A stretch of DNA of 64,000 nt, taken from positions 62,001-126,000 of the forward strand of contig NZ_JAUSPS010000075.1 in NCBI RefSeq assembly GCF_030652775.1, read 5' to 3'. Shown one piece after another: positions 19,288 to 28,193 of this stretch; the first letter of the stretch is position 1, and every line of letters begins with the position of its first letter. Source of the stretch: Acetobacterium sp. Its GTDB lineage: Bacteria; Bacillota; Clostridia; Eubacteriales; Eubacteriaceae. The position numbers and the translations under genes were made by a program. Below the pieces are notes generated by a model. The model was not told the origin of the DNA. It ran no database searches and saw only the letters and a program-made list of their open reading frames with translations.

Positions 19288-21282
19288 ATGAAGAGAAAGC
19301 TAACCCTCATCTGTTGCTGTCTGCTAGTTGTTACAATTATACTGACAACGGCCGCCTGTACCACATCGCAAACGTCAATATCAAAATCATCAGCGGACTA
19401 CGAAAAAACCATTACCGCCACCCGGACAGAAATCTGGAAAGTGATCAGTGGAGGTGGCGCCTCCAGTGCTGCGGTTGCCATTAGCGACAACGGAAAAATT
19501 GTTTACGAGGAAGGTTTTGCCTTGGCCAACCGTACGGAAGCGATTCCGGTCGATACCAATACCCAATTCAATATTGGCTCGGTCAGTAAAATGTTTGTCA
19601 CCATGGCCGTGCTCCAGCTCTGCCAGGAGGGCAAACTAGATCTGGATCAGCCAGTGACCGCTTATCTTCCCGAATTCACCATGAAAGATGAGCGGTATCG
19701 ACAGATTACGGTGAGAATGCTGCTAAATCACACCTCGGAGTTTGGCGGCACTTACAGTTATGCTACCATGACAACGGCACCTGTTGCAGATTATATGGGA
19801 TATTTCCTAGAAAACTTAACCGAATCATCATTAAAAGGTGATCCGGGAATCATCAGCATTTACTGTAATGACGGTTTTACCTTAGCCCAGGCACTGGTTG
19901 AAAAGGTCTCTAGTCTTAGCTATTCGGATTATCTGAGCAAAAATATTTTAACCAGGGCTGGCATGAATAACACCAGCTGTTATTTTAAAGAGGGTAATAC
20001 GAATGTGGCGTTGAATTATAAAAGTGATGGCACTGCTGCGGATCTTGAGTATGTAAACAGTCTCGGGGCGGGCGGCATTGCCTCTAATGCCCAGGATTTA
20101 TGTAAATTTGGGGATGCCATCCTGGCGGGAAAAATTCTCGATAAGCAATGGGTTGACGAATCTTTCACAGCCCAATATGGCAGTCAGTCGGTTCCATCTG
20201 GTGTCCCCAAATCATCATATGGTTTAGGCTGGGATAGCGTCAACGATGAAGCTTACCAGAAACTGGGCGTTCGTTCAATTTATAAAAGTGGTGATACCAA
20301 CGAATATCATTCGATGCTTTATCTGCTGCCCGATCAGAACATCACCATTGCCCTGACTTTTTCTGGGCCGGTTGATACCACGGCTGTGACGGATGTCATT
20401 GTCAAAACCCTGCTGGCCGAAAAAGGCGTAATCCCGACCGAAACCGCGGAAACGGTTCCAACCGCTAAGCCGGCTCCGGTACCTGATAATCTGATCGCTT
20501 ACGCTGGTTATTATACTCTTTCCGGTAATATTTTAAAAATTGACTTTAATCAAGCTGCTGGTGAAATGAATATTTACAGTAATTCTGATACTGGCTTTAC
20601 CCTTGTCGACAAAGCCAACTACCACGATGACGGTTATTTTTACGGTACTGATAACCGGCTGACATTGGAAGAAGACTTCGGTACAAAATTTCTGATGGAA
20701 CATACGCTGACAGGTATCAATGGCTCGATTAAAGCCACGATGATTCCGCCGCTATCCAGTAGCATCAGTCCCGCCCAGTTTGTCGACAAACAATGGATCA
20801 CTATTAATACCCTACCCGACGATACTATTTTTCTGGCTGGGTCAACCTGGATCATGAATGAATTCCCCGGGTATATCCTTTTTGGCGGCGGTGGTTACTA
20901 TCTGCTTAATCAGCTGATTGATGAACGAACCACGATTCCAAATCTGAAATATACCCGCGATACCATGGAATTCAAACTGATTGATGAACAGGGCAAAACG
21001 ATGCTTAAGGTTGGTAGCTTTAAACTGATCAATGCTGCGGATGTGCTGATGTTGGAAAACGATGGAAAAATCACACTCGGCGATCAGAACGACTGTCGTA
21101 AATTACCTACAGATGGCTTTATCAAAGCCGGCGAAGGCCGAATTGTCGTGCTGTCCCCATCGCTTGAACCGGTTTATGACAGTCTGACCAGCGGTTCAGA
21201 TGGTACCGCGGTGACGGCGGGTTCTTATGTCGTTTTTATTGGCAACGACGGCGAAGCCATTAGCTATGACTACCAGGTATAA
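19288..21282 (+). CDS. Lipoprotein with class C beta-lactamase/penicillin-binding fold, copy 2
   Basis: A 664-residue tandem paralogue of the preceding gene, with the same order of parts: signal peptide ending TAAC (lipidated Cys24), SVSK at 98-101, YCN later, and a long C-terminal beta-rich region that ends in SYVVFIGNDG like copy 1. The two proteins share stretches such as GKIVYEEGFA and YLPEFTMKDERY/YLPDFTMKDSRY, so they come from a local duplication followed by divergence. The start at 19288 is preceded by AAAGGAAACAGAGA; upstream in-frame starts would lie inside the first gene. The hairpin terminator follows 70 bases after the stop. Confidence 0.85.
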   Translation: MKRKLTLICCCLLVVTIILTTAACTTSQTSISKSSADYEKTITATRTEIWKVISGGGASSAAVAISDNGKIVYEEGFALANRTEAIPVDTNTQFNIGSVSKMFVTMAVLQLCQEGKLDLDQPVTAYLPEFTMKDERYRQITVRMLLNHTSEFGGTYSYATMTTAPVADYMGYFLENLTESSLKGDPGIISIYCNDGFTLAQALVEKVSSLSYSDYLSKNILTRAGMNNTSCYFKEGNTNVALNYKSDGTAADLEYVNSLGAGGIASNAQDLCKFGDAILAGKILDKQWVDESFTAQYGSQSVPSGVPKSSYGLGWDSVNDEAYQKLGVRSIYKSGDTNEYHSMLYLLPDQNITIALTFSGPVDTTAVTDVIVKTLLAEKGVIPTETAETVPTAKPAPVPDNLIAYAGYYTLSGNILKIDFNQAAGEMNIYSNSDTGFTLVDKANYHDDGYFYGTDNRLTLEEDFGTKFLMEHTLTGINGSIKATMIPPLSSSISPAQFVDKQWITINTLPDDTIFLAGSTWIMNEFPGYILFGGGGYYLLNQLIDERTTIPNLKYTRDTMEFKLIDEQGKTMLKVGSFKLINAADVLMLENDGKITLGDQNDCRKLPTDGFIKAGEGRIVVLSPSLEPVYDSLTSGSDGTAVTAGSYVVFIGNDGEAISYDYQV

Positions 21283-21350
21283 TTTGAGTAGTTAAGTAAT
21301 ATCCATAAGTGCCTGAAAAGATGGCATATAACAAGCTGCATCCGAGTGAA

Positions 21351-21386
21351 AACCGTGAATAAGTTAACTTATTCACGGTTTTTTAT
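21351..21386 (+). terminator. Intrinsic terminator, target of the group II intron
   Basis: A perfect palindrome, AACCGTGAATAAG and its complement with a TTAA loop, followed by a T-rich tail. The intron begins at the next base. Confidence 0.85.
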
Positions 21387-23289
21387 GTGCGCCCGGCATG
21401 GGCGCAATCTAACGGGTGAAAGTCCCGAGCACGGGTAGGTAGTGCCAAGTGCATAGCTCAAGGCAAGGGTGTCCCCGGCGACGGGGAATCTGAAGGAAGC
21501 CGGCGGCAAACTTCCGGTCTGACGAACAGAAATCACATCAGGCATCATCAACTGGGTAAGGTTGCATAACAAACTGAAGCCCTAAAACTACTCAGAAGTT
21601 GATGGTGTAAATGTGGCAGATGGATGGAAGGAAAGATTGCGTTCTTACCCGGGGAGATCTCACGGACGTGTGGAAACAGCGTATGAAATACGGTTGAAAT
21701 AAGATTTATCGTGAGAAGTCAGCCGAAGCCATAGTACGGAGACAATCTAGATGTCGAAGGAAGGGCTGAACCAGAGGAGGTGAAGATCAATGAAGATTAC
21801 TGACCGTGATAAAATAAACCACAGAAAACTTCAAAATGAAGGCGATCTGCAAAAGATACCTGCGGAACAGAAAACATATGCAGACGTGTGCGAATCACCA
21901 AAGATAACTGAAACCGAAATCACCAATACAAGCAAGCAGACGGATGGACTGCTGGAGGAAATTTTAACCCGTGACAATCTGAATCTGGCCTATAAGCAGG
22001 TGAAGAAAAACAAGGGTGCAGGCGGAACTGATGGGATGCAGGTGGATGAACTTCTGCCCTACCTGAAAGAAAACCGGAATGAACTCATTGAAGCCATCCG
22101 AAGTGGTAAATATAAACCACAACCCGTCAGAAGGGTAGAAATACCCAAAGATAATGGGAAAACACGAAAATTGGGAATCCCAACTGTGTTGGATCGACTG
22201 ATCCAACAGGCGATCATGCAGGTGTTGACGCCGATATTCGAGCAACAATTCTCAGACAACAGTTATGGATTCAGACCCAAACGCAGCGCTCAAGGTGCCT
22301 TGAAACAATGCCAGAAAAATATCACCGACGGATATAAATACGTTGTCGATATGGATCTGGAAAGGTACTTTGATACCGTTAATCACAGTCGACTCATTCA
22401 GATTCTGTCTGAAACCATCAAAGATGGTCGGGTTATCTCCCTGATCCACAAATATTTAAACGCTGGCGTCATGTCAGGTGGCATATTCGAGCGAAGTGAG
22501 GAAGGTGTGCCGCAGGGCGGCCCAATCAGCCCAATCCTTGGGAATATCATGCTTAACGAATGCGATAAAGAACTGGAACGTCGTGGACACCGTTTCGTCC
22601 GCTACGCCGATGATCTGATGATTTTCTGCAAAAGCCGGAGAGCTGCCGAACGAACCCTTAAAAACATCGCACCATTTATCGAAGAGAAACTGTTTCTTCG
22701 AATAAACCGGGAGAAAACAAAGGTGGCCAACGTCGCAAAAGTGAAATTCCTCGGATATGGATTCTATATCTACCGGGGACAGGGAAGGTTGAGAGTTCAC
22801 CCCCGGAGCATCCGGAAGCAGAAGGATAAAATCCGACAGATTACCGGACGCAGTAACGGGATGGGAATTCAGCGACGAAAAGAAAGACTGCTGCAAATCG
22901 TGCGGGGCTGGGTCAATTATTTCAAGCTGGCGGATATGAAAACTATATTGAAACCGCTGGATGAATGGATGAGAAGCCGGATTCGGATGGTTGTCTGGAA
23001 ACGCTGGAAAAAAGTGAAAACTCGCTTTGCCAATCTCAAGAAACTGGGATTGGATGAAGAACGGGCTTGGATGTGGGCAAACACAAGAAAAGGCTATTGG
23101 CGAACCGCCCATAGCCCAATCCTACTGAGAACCCTGTCGAATGACCGTCTAAAGCGGGCAGGATACCCCAATTTTTATGATTATTATCTGCAAGTAACTG
23201 TGTAAACTTTGGAACCGCCGTATACCGAACGGTACGTACGGTGGTGTGGGAGGTCGGCTGATCAATTAATGGTCAGCCTCCTACCCGAT
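21387..23289 (+). mobile_element. Group II intron with reverse transcriptase/maturase
   Basis: The 5' end GTGCGCCCGGCATGGGCG is a typical bacterial group II start, followed by about 400 bases of structured intron RNA (domain I region with repeated GGGTGAAAGTCCC-like pairing). The RT gene lies in the domain IV position. Downstream a domain V-like hairpin (about 23214-23250, ACCGCCGTATACCG...GGTACGTACGGTGGT) and a domain VI hairpin (GGAGGTCGGCTGA...TCAGCCTCC) precede the 3' boundary near CCTACCCGAT. The boundary is uncertain by one to three bases. Its position directly behind an intrinsic terminator is the well-known habit of group IIC introns. No terminal inverted repeats or target duplication are expected for such an element. 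Confidence 0.88.
21790..23205 (+). CDS. ltrA: Group II intron-encoded reverse transcriptase/maturase
   Basis: A 471-residue protein with RT and maturase domains. RT blocks include KNKGAGGTDGMQVDEL (about 73-88), YGFRPKRSAQGAL (about 159-171), the VVDMDLERYFDTVNH palm start (about 185-199), EGVPQGGPISP (about 239-248) and the catalytic YADD (272-275). The X/maturase region follows, with GWVNYFKLADM and a basic C terminus (DRLKRAGYPNFYDYYL). No HNH endonuclease domain is present, as in many IIC-class introns. It both splices the intron and drives its retrohoming. The ATG follows GAGGAGG. Being full length and intact in its key residues, it is probably active. Confidence 0.93.
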   Translation: MKITDRDKINHRKLQNEGDLQKIPAEQKTYADVCESPKITETEITNTSKQTDGLLEEILTRDNLNLAYKQVKKNKGAGGTDGMQVDELLPYLKENRNELIEAIRSGKYKPQPVRRVEIPKDNGKTRKLGIPTVLDRLIQQAIMQVLTPIFEQQFSDNSYGFRPKRSAQGALKQCQKNITDGYKYVVDMDLERYFDTVNHSRLIQILSETIKDGRVISLIHKYLNAGVMSGGIFERSEEGVPQGGPISPILGNIMLNECDKELERRGHRFVRYADDLMIFCKSRRAAERTLKNIAPFIEEKLFLRINREKTKVANVAKVKFLGYGFYIYRGQGRLRVHPRSIRKQKDKIRQITGRSNGMGIQRRKERLLQIVRGWVNYFKLADMKTILKPLDEWMRSRIRMVVWKRWKKVKTRFANLKKLGLDEERAWMWANTRKGYWRTAHSPILLRTLSNDRLKRAGYPNFYDYYLQVTV

Positions 23290-23318
23290 TGTTGTAAATG
23301 AGATTGAGAAACTTCTAA

Positions 23319-23347
23319 TTTAAAAAAAACATCATAAGTGGTACAAT
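23319..23347 (+). promoter_or_regulatory. Candidate promoter of the BREX operon
   Basis: TTTAAA (23319-23324) and TACAAT (23342-23347) with a 17-base spacer lie 35 bases before brxA, outside the intron. The -35 box is weak. Confidence 0.4.
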
Positions 23348-23381
23348 AAGGACACGACAAAAACCGAATTGGAGGGTGACC

Positions 23382-23975
23382 ATGGAATACAGCGCCGGAA
23401 TGGTTTCAAGCTTGTTTTGGCTCAGTGAAACCCGAAAAACAGCCCAGCTTTTGATGGCCGGAAACGACGTTAATGCGATCCGGGTTCTCGCCCAGATAGA
23501 AAATATTTATCAGGTAAAAAATGAAACCCGGGCCCGTAAAATGGCCAATGTCATCATCAAGCGTCTCCACAGTCTGCCCGTTGACTGTTTAGAATTCATC
23601 GTAACGGGTGATATTGCCACCGTCAAGCTGATCATTCTGATTAGCATTATGAAGACCGATCGGCTTTTTTTTGAGTTTGTTCATCAGGTTTATCGGCCAG
23701 CTATTCTCTTAGGTGAGACAGTCATCACCGACCGGGCCATCAACAGCTTCTTTGATGAAAAGAAACAGCAAAACGAAACCGTGGCAGCATGGACTGAAAA
23801 AACCACCAAAAAGTTAAAGCAGCAATATATAAAGAATCTTCTTGAAGCAGGGGTGATCCAAAATGAAGCGGAGCAAAGACAAATCATCATTCCCCTGGTT
23901 GACTACAACCTGAGAATAAAGCTGGAAGATCATGGCTTCACAGCTTACCTGAATGCCATAACCGGAGAGGCGTAA
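23382..23975 (+). CDS. brxA: BREX protein BrxA (DUF1819)
   Basis: A 197-residue protein of the DUF1819/BrxA family, a small helical protein at the head of type I BREX operons. The N-terminal MEYSAGMVSSLFWLSETRKTA resembles the family opening. BrxA has been shown to bind DNA in characterised systems, but its step in defence is unknown. The frame opens two codons upstream at 23376; GGAGGGTGACC directly before the ATG at 23382 makes that start the better one. It is followed after one base by brxB, so translation is likely coupled. Confidence 0.9.
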   Translation: MEYSAGMVSSLFWLSETRKTAQLLMAGNDVNAIRVLAQIENIYQVKNETRARKMANVIIKRLHSLPVDCLEFIVTGDIATVKLIILISIMKTDRLFFEFVHQVYRPAILLGETVITDRAINSFFDEKKQQNETVAAWTEKTTKKLKQQYIKNLLEAGVIQNEAEQRQIIIPLVDYNLRIKLEDHGFTAYLNAITGEA

Positions 23976-23976
23976 C

Positions 23977-24552
23977 ATGAAAAACATTGAAACTCGATTG
24001 GATCAAATTGAAGCGAAAATTACCAATGATGACTTTTTAAAAAACAAGGGCCTGGGCAATGAAGTGGGCTACTACATCTTTGACTATGCCCCCCAGAATG
24101 AACTAAAAGTCAGGCAGCACATTGCCTATCTCAAAGCGAAAATTAACAAATCAGCCAGTGGCGTAAAGATTGTCGAGTATGACCTCTACCAACTGGTGAT
24201 CACCGTTTTAAGAGAACGGGGCTATCTGGAAAAGTGCTTCCAGTTTGAAAAAACAAAAGGCCTGGAATATACCTATCAGGCCATTATCAAAATGCTCCGC
24301 CTGACCAACAAGACCAATCTCCTGGTCAACTATATTGTTGAGCATACCCCAGCTCATGCCGTGGTTTTTATTACCGGGGTGGGAAAATGCTATCCGATTG
24401 TGCGATCCCACAATGTCCTCAACAATCTTCATCAGGTGCTGGACTCCGTGCCAGTGGTGATGTTTTTCCCCGGTGTTTATTCCGGCCAGGATTTACAGCT
24501 CTTTGGTACCATTAAAGACGATAACTACTACCGGGCCTTCAAACTCATTTAA
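23977..24552 (+). CDS. brxB: BREX protein BrxB (DUF1788)
   Basis: A 191-residue DUF1788 protein. Typical family sequence is VGYYIFDYAPQNELKVRQHIAYL (two segments, about 27-49) and VFITGVGKCYPIVRSH (about 129-144), with PVVMFFPGVYSGQDLQLF near the C terminus. BrxB is a core BREX-1 component, thought to be part of the BREX assembly; the reaction is not known. The gene sits between brxA and brxC. Confidence 0.92.
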   Translation: MKNIETRLDQIEAKITNDDFLKNKGLGNEVGYYIFDYAPQNELKVRQHIAYLKAKINKSASGVKIVEYDLYQLVITVLRERGYLEKCFQFEKTKGLEYTYQAIIKMLRLTNKTNLLVNYIVEHTPAHAVVFITGVGKCYPIVRSHNVLNNLHQVLDSVPVVMFFPGVYSGQDLQLFGTIKDDNYYRAFKLI

Positions 24553-24616
24553 AGCTGCCCGTCATACCTGCCTAAAACTTTAAAACTTGTTAAATAAAAA
24601 CTTTGGAGGAAAAAAG

Positions 24617-27600
24617 ATGCGTATTGCAGAGATGTTTGTCAAACCGATTGATCGGGATATTAAAGGTGTCATTAAAGTAGGCCAGGACGATGATGTCAAC
24701 ATTTATCAGGAACTGGATGAATATGTTGTTACCAAAGAGTTGCTAAAACATTTCCGCAGCTTTTTCGAAAGTTATAAAAATAGCATCACTGGCCATACTG
24801 ATAAAATGGGGGTCTGGATTTCCGGTTTCTTTGGTTCCGGTAAGTCCCACTTTCTCAAAATTTTATCTTATCTGTTAGAAAACAGAGACGTCAACGGCAA
24901 AAAAGCCATTGAGTTTTTTACCGACGGCAGCAAGTTAAACGATTCCGTAATTATGGCAAACATTCGCCTGGCTGAAAATGTCTCAAGTGACGTAATCCTC
25001 TTCAATATCGATTCCAAAAGCGAATCCAACTCCAAATCCTCAAAAGATGCCATTATCGATGTCTTCATGAAGGTCTTCAATGAAATGCAGGGCTTCTGCG
25101 GTTCACTGCCCTTTCTGGCCGATCTGGAACGCAAACTCGCTGATGACGGAAATTTTGAAAGCTTTAAAGCCGCCTATGCAGATGCCTTCGGCAATGCCTG
25201 GGAGGATGCCCGAGAAGACTTCTATTTTATCCAGGACGAACTGGTGGAAGTTTTAGCAAAACAGGGGATTATGAGTGAAGAAGCCGCCCGAACCTGGTGT
25301 GAGAAAGCCGCCGACACGTATACCCTTTCGATCGAAAAGTTTGCCAGTTTGATCCGACACTATTGTGACAAAAAGGGCAGTAACCATCATGTCGTCTTTA
25401 TGGTCGATGAAATCGGCCAGTACATAGCTGATGATGCCCGACTGATGCTCAATCTTCAGACCGTCACCGAAGATCTGGGCACAGCCTGTGGCGGTAAGGC
25501 CTGGGTGATCATCACCAGTCAGCAGGATATTGATGCTGTTGTAACCGTCAAAGGCAATGACTTTTCCAAAATCCAGGGACGCTTTGACACCCGGCTCTCG
25601 CTGTCCAGCGCCAACGTCGATGAAGTTATCCGCAAGCGGATTCTGGAAAAAAATCAGGCCGGGATGGTAACCCTGCAGCTTTATTATGACCAAAAAGAAT
25701 CGGTGATCAAAAATCTGATCACCTTTTCCGGCGAAGTAGAAAAGAAGCTCTACCAAAACCGTGACGAGTTCGCCGGGGTTTACCCCTTTATCCCTTATCA
25801 ATTTAATTTGTTGGGACAGGTTTTAACTGCCATCCGTAATCACAGCGCCTCCGGGAAGCATCTGGCCGAAGGCGAACGCTCGATGATTGCCCTCTTCAAG
25901 GAATCGGCGATGTCGCTGATGGAAGCGACCGAAGGAGCGCTGGTGCCCTTTTATACCTTTTACAACGCCCTGGATCAGTTTATTGACCACACCCACCGCA
26001 TTGTCATTAAGCAGGCTGAAGAAAATACCCTGCTGGAACCGCTGGATGTGGAGTTATTAAAAATTCTCTTTATGATCAAACACGTCAAAGAGATTAAAGC
26101 CAATACCGAAAACATCACCACCCTGATGGTGTCAAACGTCGATGATGACCGGATCAACCTGAGAAAAAAAGTAGAGGCCTCGCTAAGCCGCCTGATTGCC
26201 CAGACCCTGGTTCAAAAAAACGGCGACGTTTATATGTTTTTGACCAACGAAGAGCAGGATATTAACCGGGCGATTCAGAATGAAGCGGTGGAAATGGGTG
26301 AAATCATCAACGAAGCCGCCGCGATCATCTTTCAGGGAATCATTAAAGAAAACAAATACCGCTACAATAACCGCTACCATTTTCCTTATAACCAGATTGT
26401 CGATGGACGGTATTTTAAGAACAACCAATCCGAGGAAATGGCAGTTCAGATTATTACCCCCTATCATGATTACGAGTACAAAACCGAAACCCTCCGGATG
26501 CTGTCGGCCCAGAAGCCCCAGGTGCTGGTGCACCTCCCCGGCGATGCCACCTTTCTGGATGAAATCATTGAGAAATTAAAACTCAGTAAATATTTGAGCA
26601 CAAAGGGAATGGATCTTAAGAAAAACTTAGGGAGCATTAAGCGGGCCAAACAGGATGAGCTGATTGAAAAGAAACAGCGGATTCGGATTTTTATTGAAGA
26701 AGCGATTAAACATGCTGATATTTACGTGTCTGGCGATAAGATCAATATTCCCAACAAAGACCCGGAAAGCCGGATCAATGATGGCTTAAGTAAGCTGGTC
26801 AATGCTCGCTACAATAAGCTCTATTATATGGAAACCCAGCCCCAGTCTGCGGACATTGAGCAGCTTTTCAAATCAACCGGCCAGATTGCCATGGGCGATG
26901 CCAATGCCTCGACGGCCAACAACCTAGCGCTCGAGGATCTATTAAACGCCATTGAGCTACTGTCCCGGCACACCAAAATTTCCTTAAAATCCCTGATCAA
27001 ACATTTTTCCGATGCCCCCTACGGCTTTATTGACTGGGACGTCCGTTGGTTAGTCGCGATGCTCTTCAAACAGGGAAAGGCCAGCCTGATTTTAAACAGC
27101 GAAACCCTGTGCCCGGTCGAAGCCGACCCCAAAGAGCTACTAAAGCTGCTGACCAAAACCGAGTTTGCCGACAAACTCTTAATTGAAAAACGGGAACATC
27201 CCACTGAGGTACAGATAAAATCGGTTAAAGAAGTGATGAAGGGTCTCTTCGCGATGACAGCCATTGAAGATGAAGAAGATACCATTATCAAAAGCTTCAA
27301 ATCTCGAGCAAAAAGTAAGCTGAAAGAAATAGAGGCTCTGCTGATTGAATACCGCTTTGAACAACGATTCCCGGGTAAGACGATTCTTTTAAGTGGCAAA
27401 GCGATGCTCGAAACCATATTAAATATGAGCAATGCCCTGATATTTTTTAAACACGTCAACGACCATCGCGATGACCTCCTGGATCTGGGGGATGATCTGG
27501 AACCGATTATCAGCTTTTTTAACAGCGAACAAAAAAAGATTCTCAAAACTGCCTTTAACTATCTCGATATTTATGAAAACAGCAAAAACTATATTGTCGA

Positions 27601-28180
27601 TCAGGAACTCCGCGACACCATTGCAGAAATCCGGCAGGTTGCCCAAAAGTCCAGCCCCTACAATGATATTTTTAAACTGCCGGATGCCTTAAGCCGCTAT
27701 GCCAAACGCCATAGTGCCCTGATTGCCGTGGAAGTCGAACCGATCCGGGCGCTTGTTTTAAGTGATGAAAGCGACGTGCTGGCGCAACTAACGCCGATGG
27801 AAGTCAAGGAAAAATTTGAAAGCCGCTATATCAAAACCTTTCGGGAACTGATTGATAAGCTGGAAGGTTCCAACGAAATAGCGACGGTTAAAAATATCCG
27901 CTACGAAAGTGAAACCCTGAAAGAACGCTTTATTCATGAGATTGTCGATTACAAAAACGCCATCGTGGTGGTTTACCCACCGGCTCCGGTCGGGGGCGGA
28001 ACGGTAGCGGAGCCACCGCCTAAAAAAACAAAAATCGTCAAGCTTAAAACCATGCAAATTCCTACTACCGTCACCATCGAAAAGGAAAGCGACGTGGAAG
28101 CTTTTATCCAGACCGTGAAAAGCGAATTATTAAAAGAACTGAACCGCAGCGATGATACCATCATCAATCTGACCATTTAA
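24617..28180 (+). CDS. brxC: BREX protein BrxC, large P-loop ATPase
   Basis: A 1187-residue AAA-type ATPase of BREX. The Walker A motif GFFGSGKS is at 70-77 and the Walker B-like HHVVFMVDEIGQYI lies near 260. The N-terminal block EMFVKPIDRDIKGVIKVGQ is characteristic of the family. BrxC is required for BREX phage exclusion and host DNA methylation, probably as a motor or assembly ATPase. The open frame reaches 24587, but TTTGGAGG sits just before the ATG at 24617, so the longer version is rejected. Only 13 bases separate it from pglX. Confidence 0.95.
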   Translation: MRIAEMFVKPIDRDIKGVIKVGQDDDVNIYQELDEYVVTKELLKHFRSFFESYKNSITGHTDKMGVWISGFFGSGKSHFLKILSYLLENRDVNGKKAIEFFTDGSKLNDSVIMANIRLAENVSSDVILFNIDSKSESNSKSSKDAIIDVFMKVFNEMQGFCGSLPFLADLERKLADDGNFESFKAAYADAFGNAWEDAREDFYFIQDELVEVLAKQGIMSEEAARTWCEKAADTYTLSIEKFASLIRHYCDKKGSNHHVVFMVDEIGQYIADDARLMLNLQTVTEDLGTACGGKAWVIITSQQDIDAVVTVKGNDFSKIQGRFDTRLSLSSANVDEVIRKRILEKNQAGMVTLQLYYDQKESVIKNLITFSGEVEKKLYQNRDEFAGVYPFIPYQFNLLGQVLTAIRNHSASGKHLAEGERSMIALFKESAMSLMEATEGALVPFYTFYNALDQFIDHTHRIVIKQAEENTLLEPLDVELLKILFMIKHVKEIKANTENITTLMVSNVDDDRINLRKKVEASLSRLIAQTLVQKNGDVYMFLTNEEQDINRAIQNEAVEMGEIINEAAAIIFQGIIKENKYRYNNRYHFPYNQIVDGRYFKNNQSEEMAVQIITPYHDYEYKTETLRMLSAQKPQVLVHLPGDATFLDEIIEKLKLSKYLSTKGMDLKKNLGSIKRAKQDELIEKKQRIRIFIEEAIKHADIYVSGDKINIPNKDPESRINDGLSKLVNARYNKLYYMETQPQSADIEQLFKSTGQIAMGDANASTANNLALEDLLNAIELLSRHTKISLKSLIKHFSDAPYGFIDWDVRWLVAMLFKQGKASLILNSETLCPVEADPKELLKLLTKTEFADKLLIEKREHPTEVQIKSVKEVMKGLFAMTAIEDEEDTIIKSFKSRAKSKLKEIEALLIEYRFEQRFPGKTILLSGKAMLETILNMSNALIFFKHVNDHRDDLLDLGDDLEPIISFFNSEQKKILKTAFNYLDIYENSKNYIVDQELRDTIAEIRQVAQKSSPYNDIFKLPDALSRYAKRHSALIAVEVEPIRALVLSDESDVLAQLTPMEVKEKFESRYIKTFRELIDKLEGSNEIATVKNIRYESETLKERFIHEIVDYKNAIVVVYPPAPVGGGTVAEPPPKKTKIVKLKTMQIPTTVTIEKESDVEAFIQTVKSELLKELNRSDDTIINLTI

Positions 28181-28193
28181 GGGAGCCCAGCAC

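Noticed and set aside
22474-23112. 212-codon antisense open frame inside the intron RT gene
   Set aside because: Shadow frame; no motif and no start signal.
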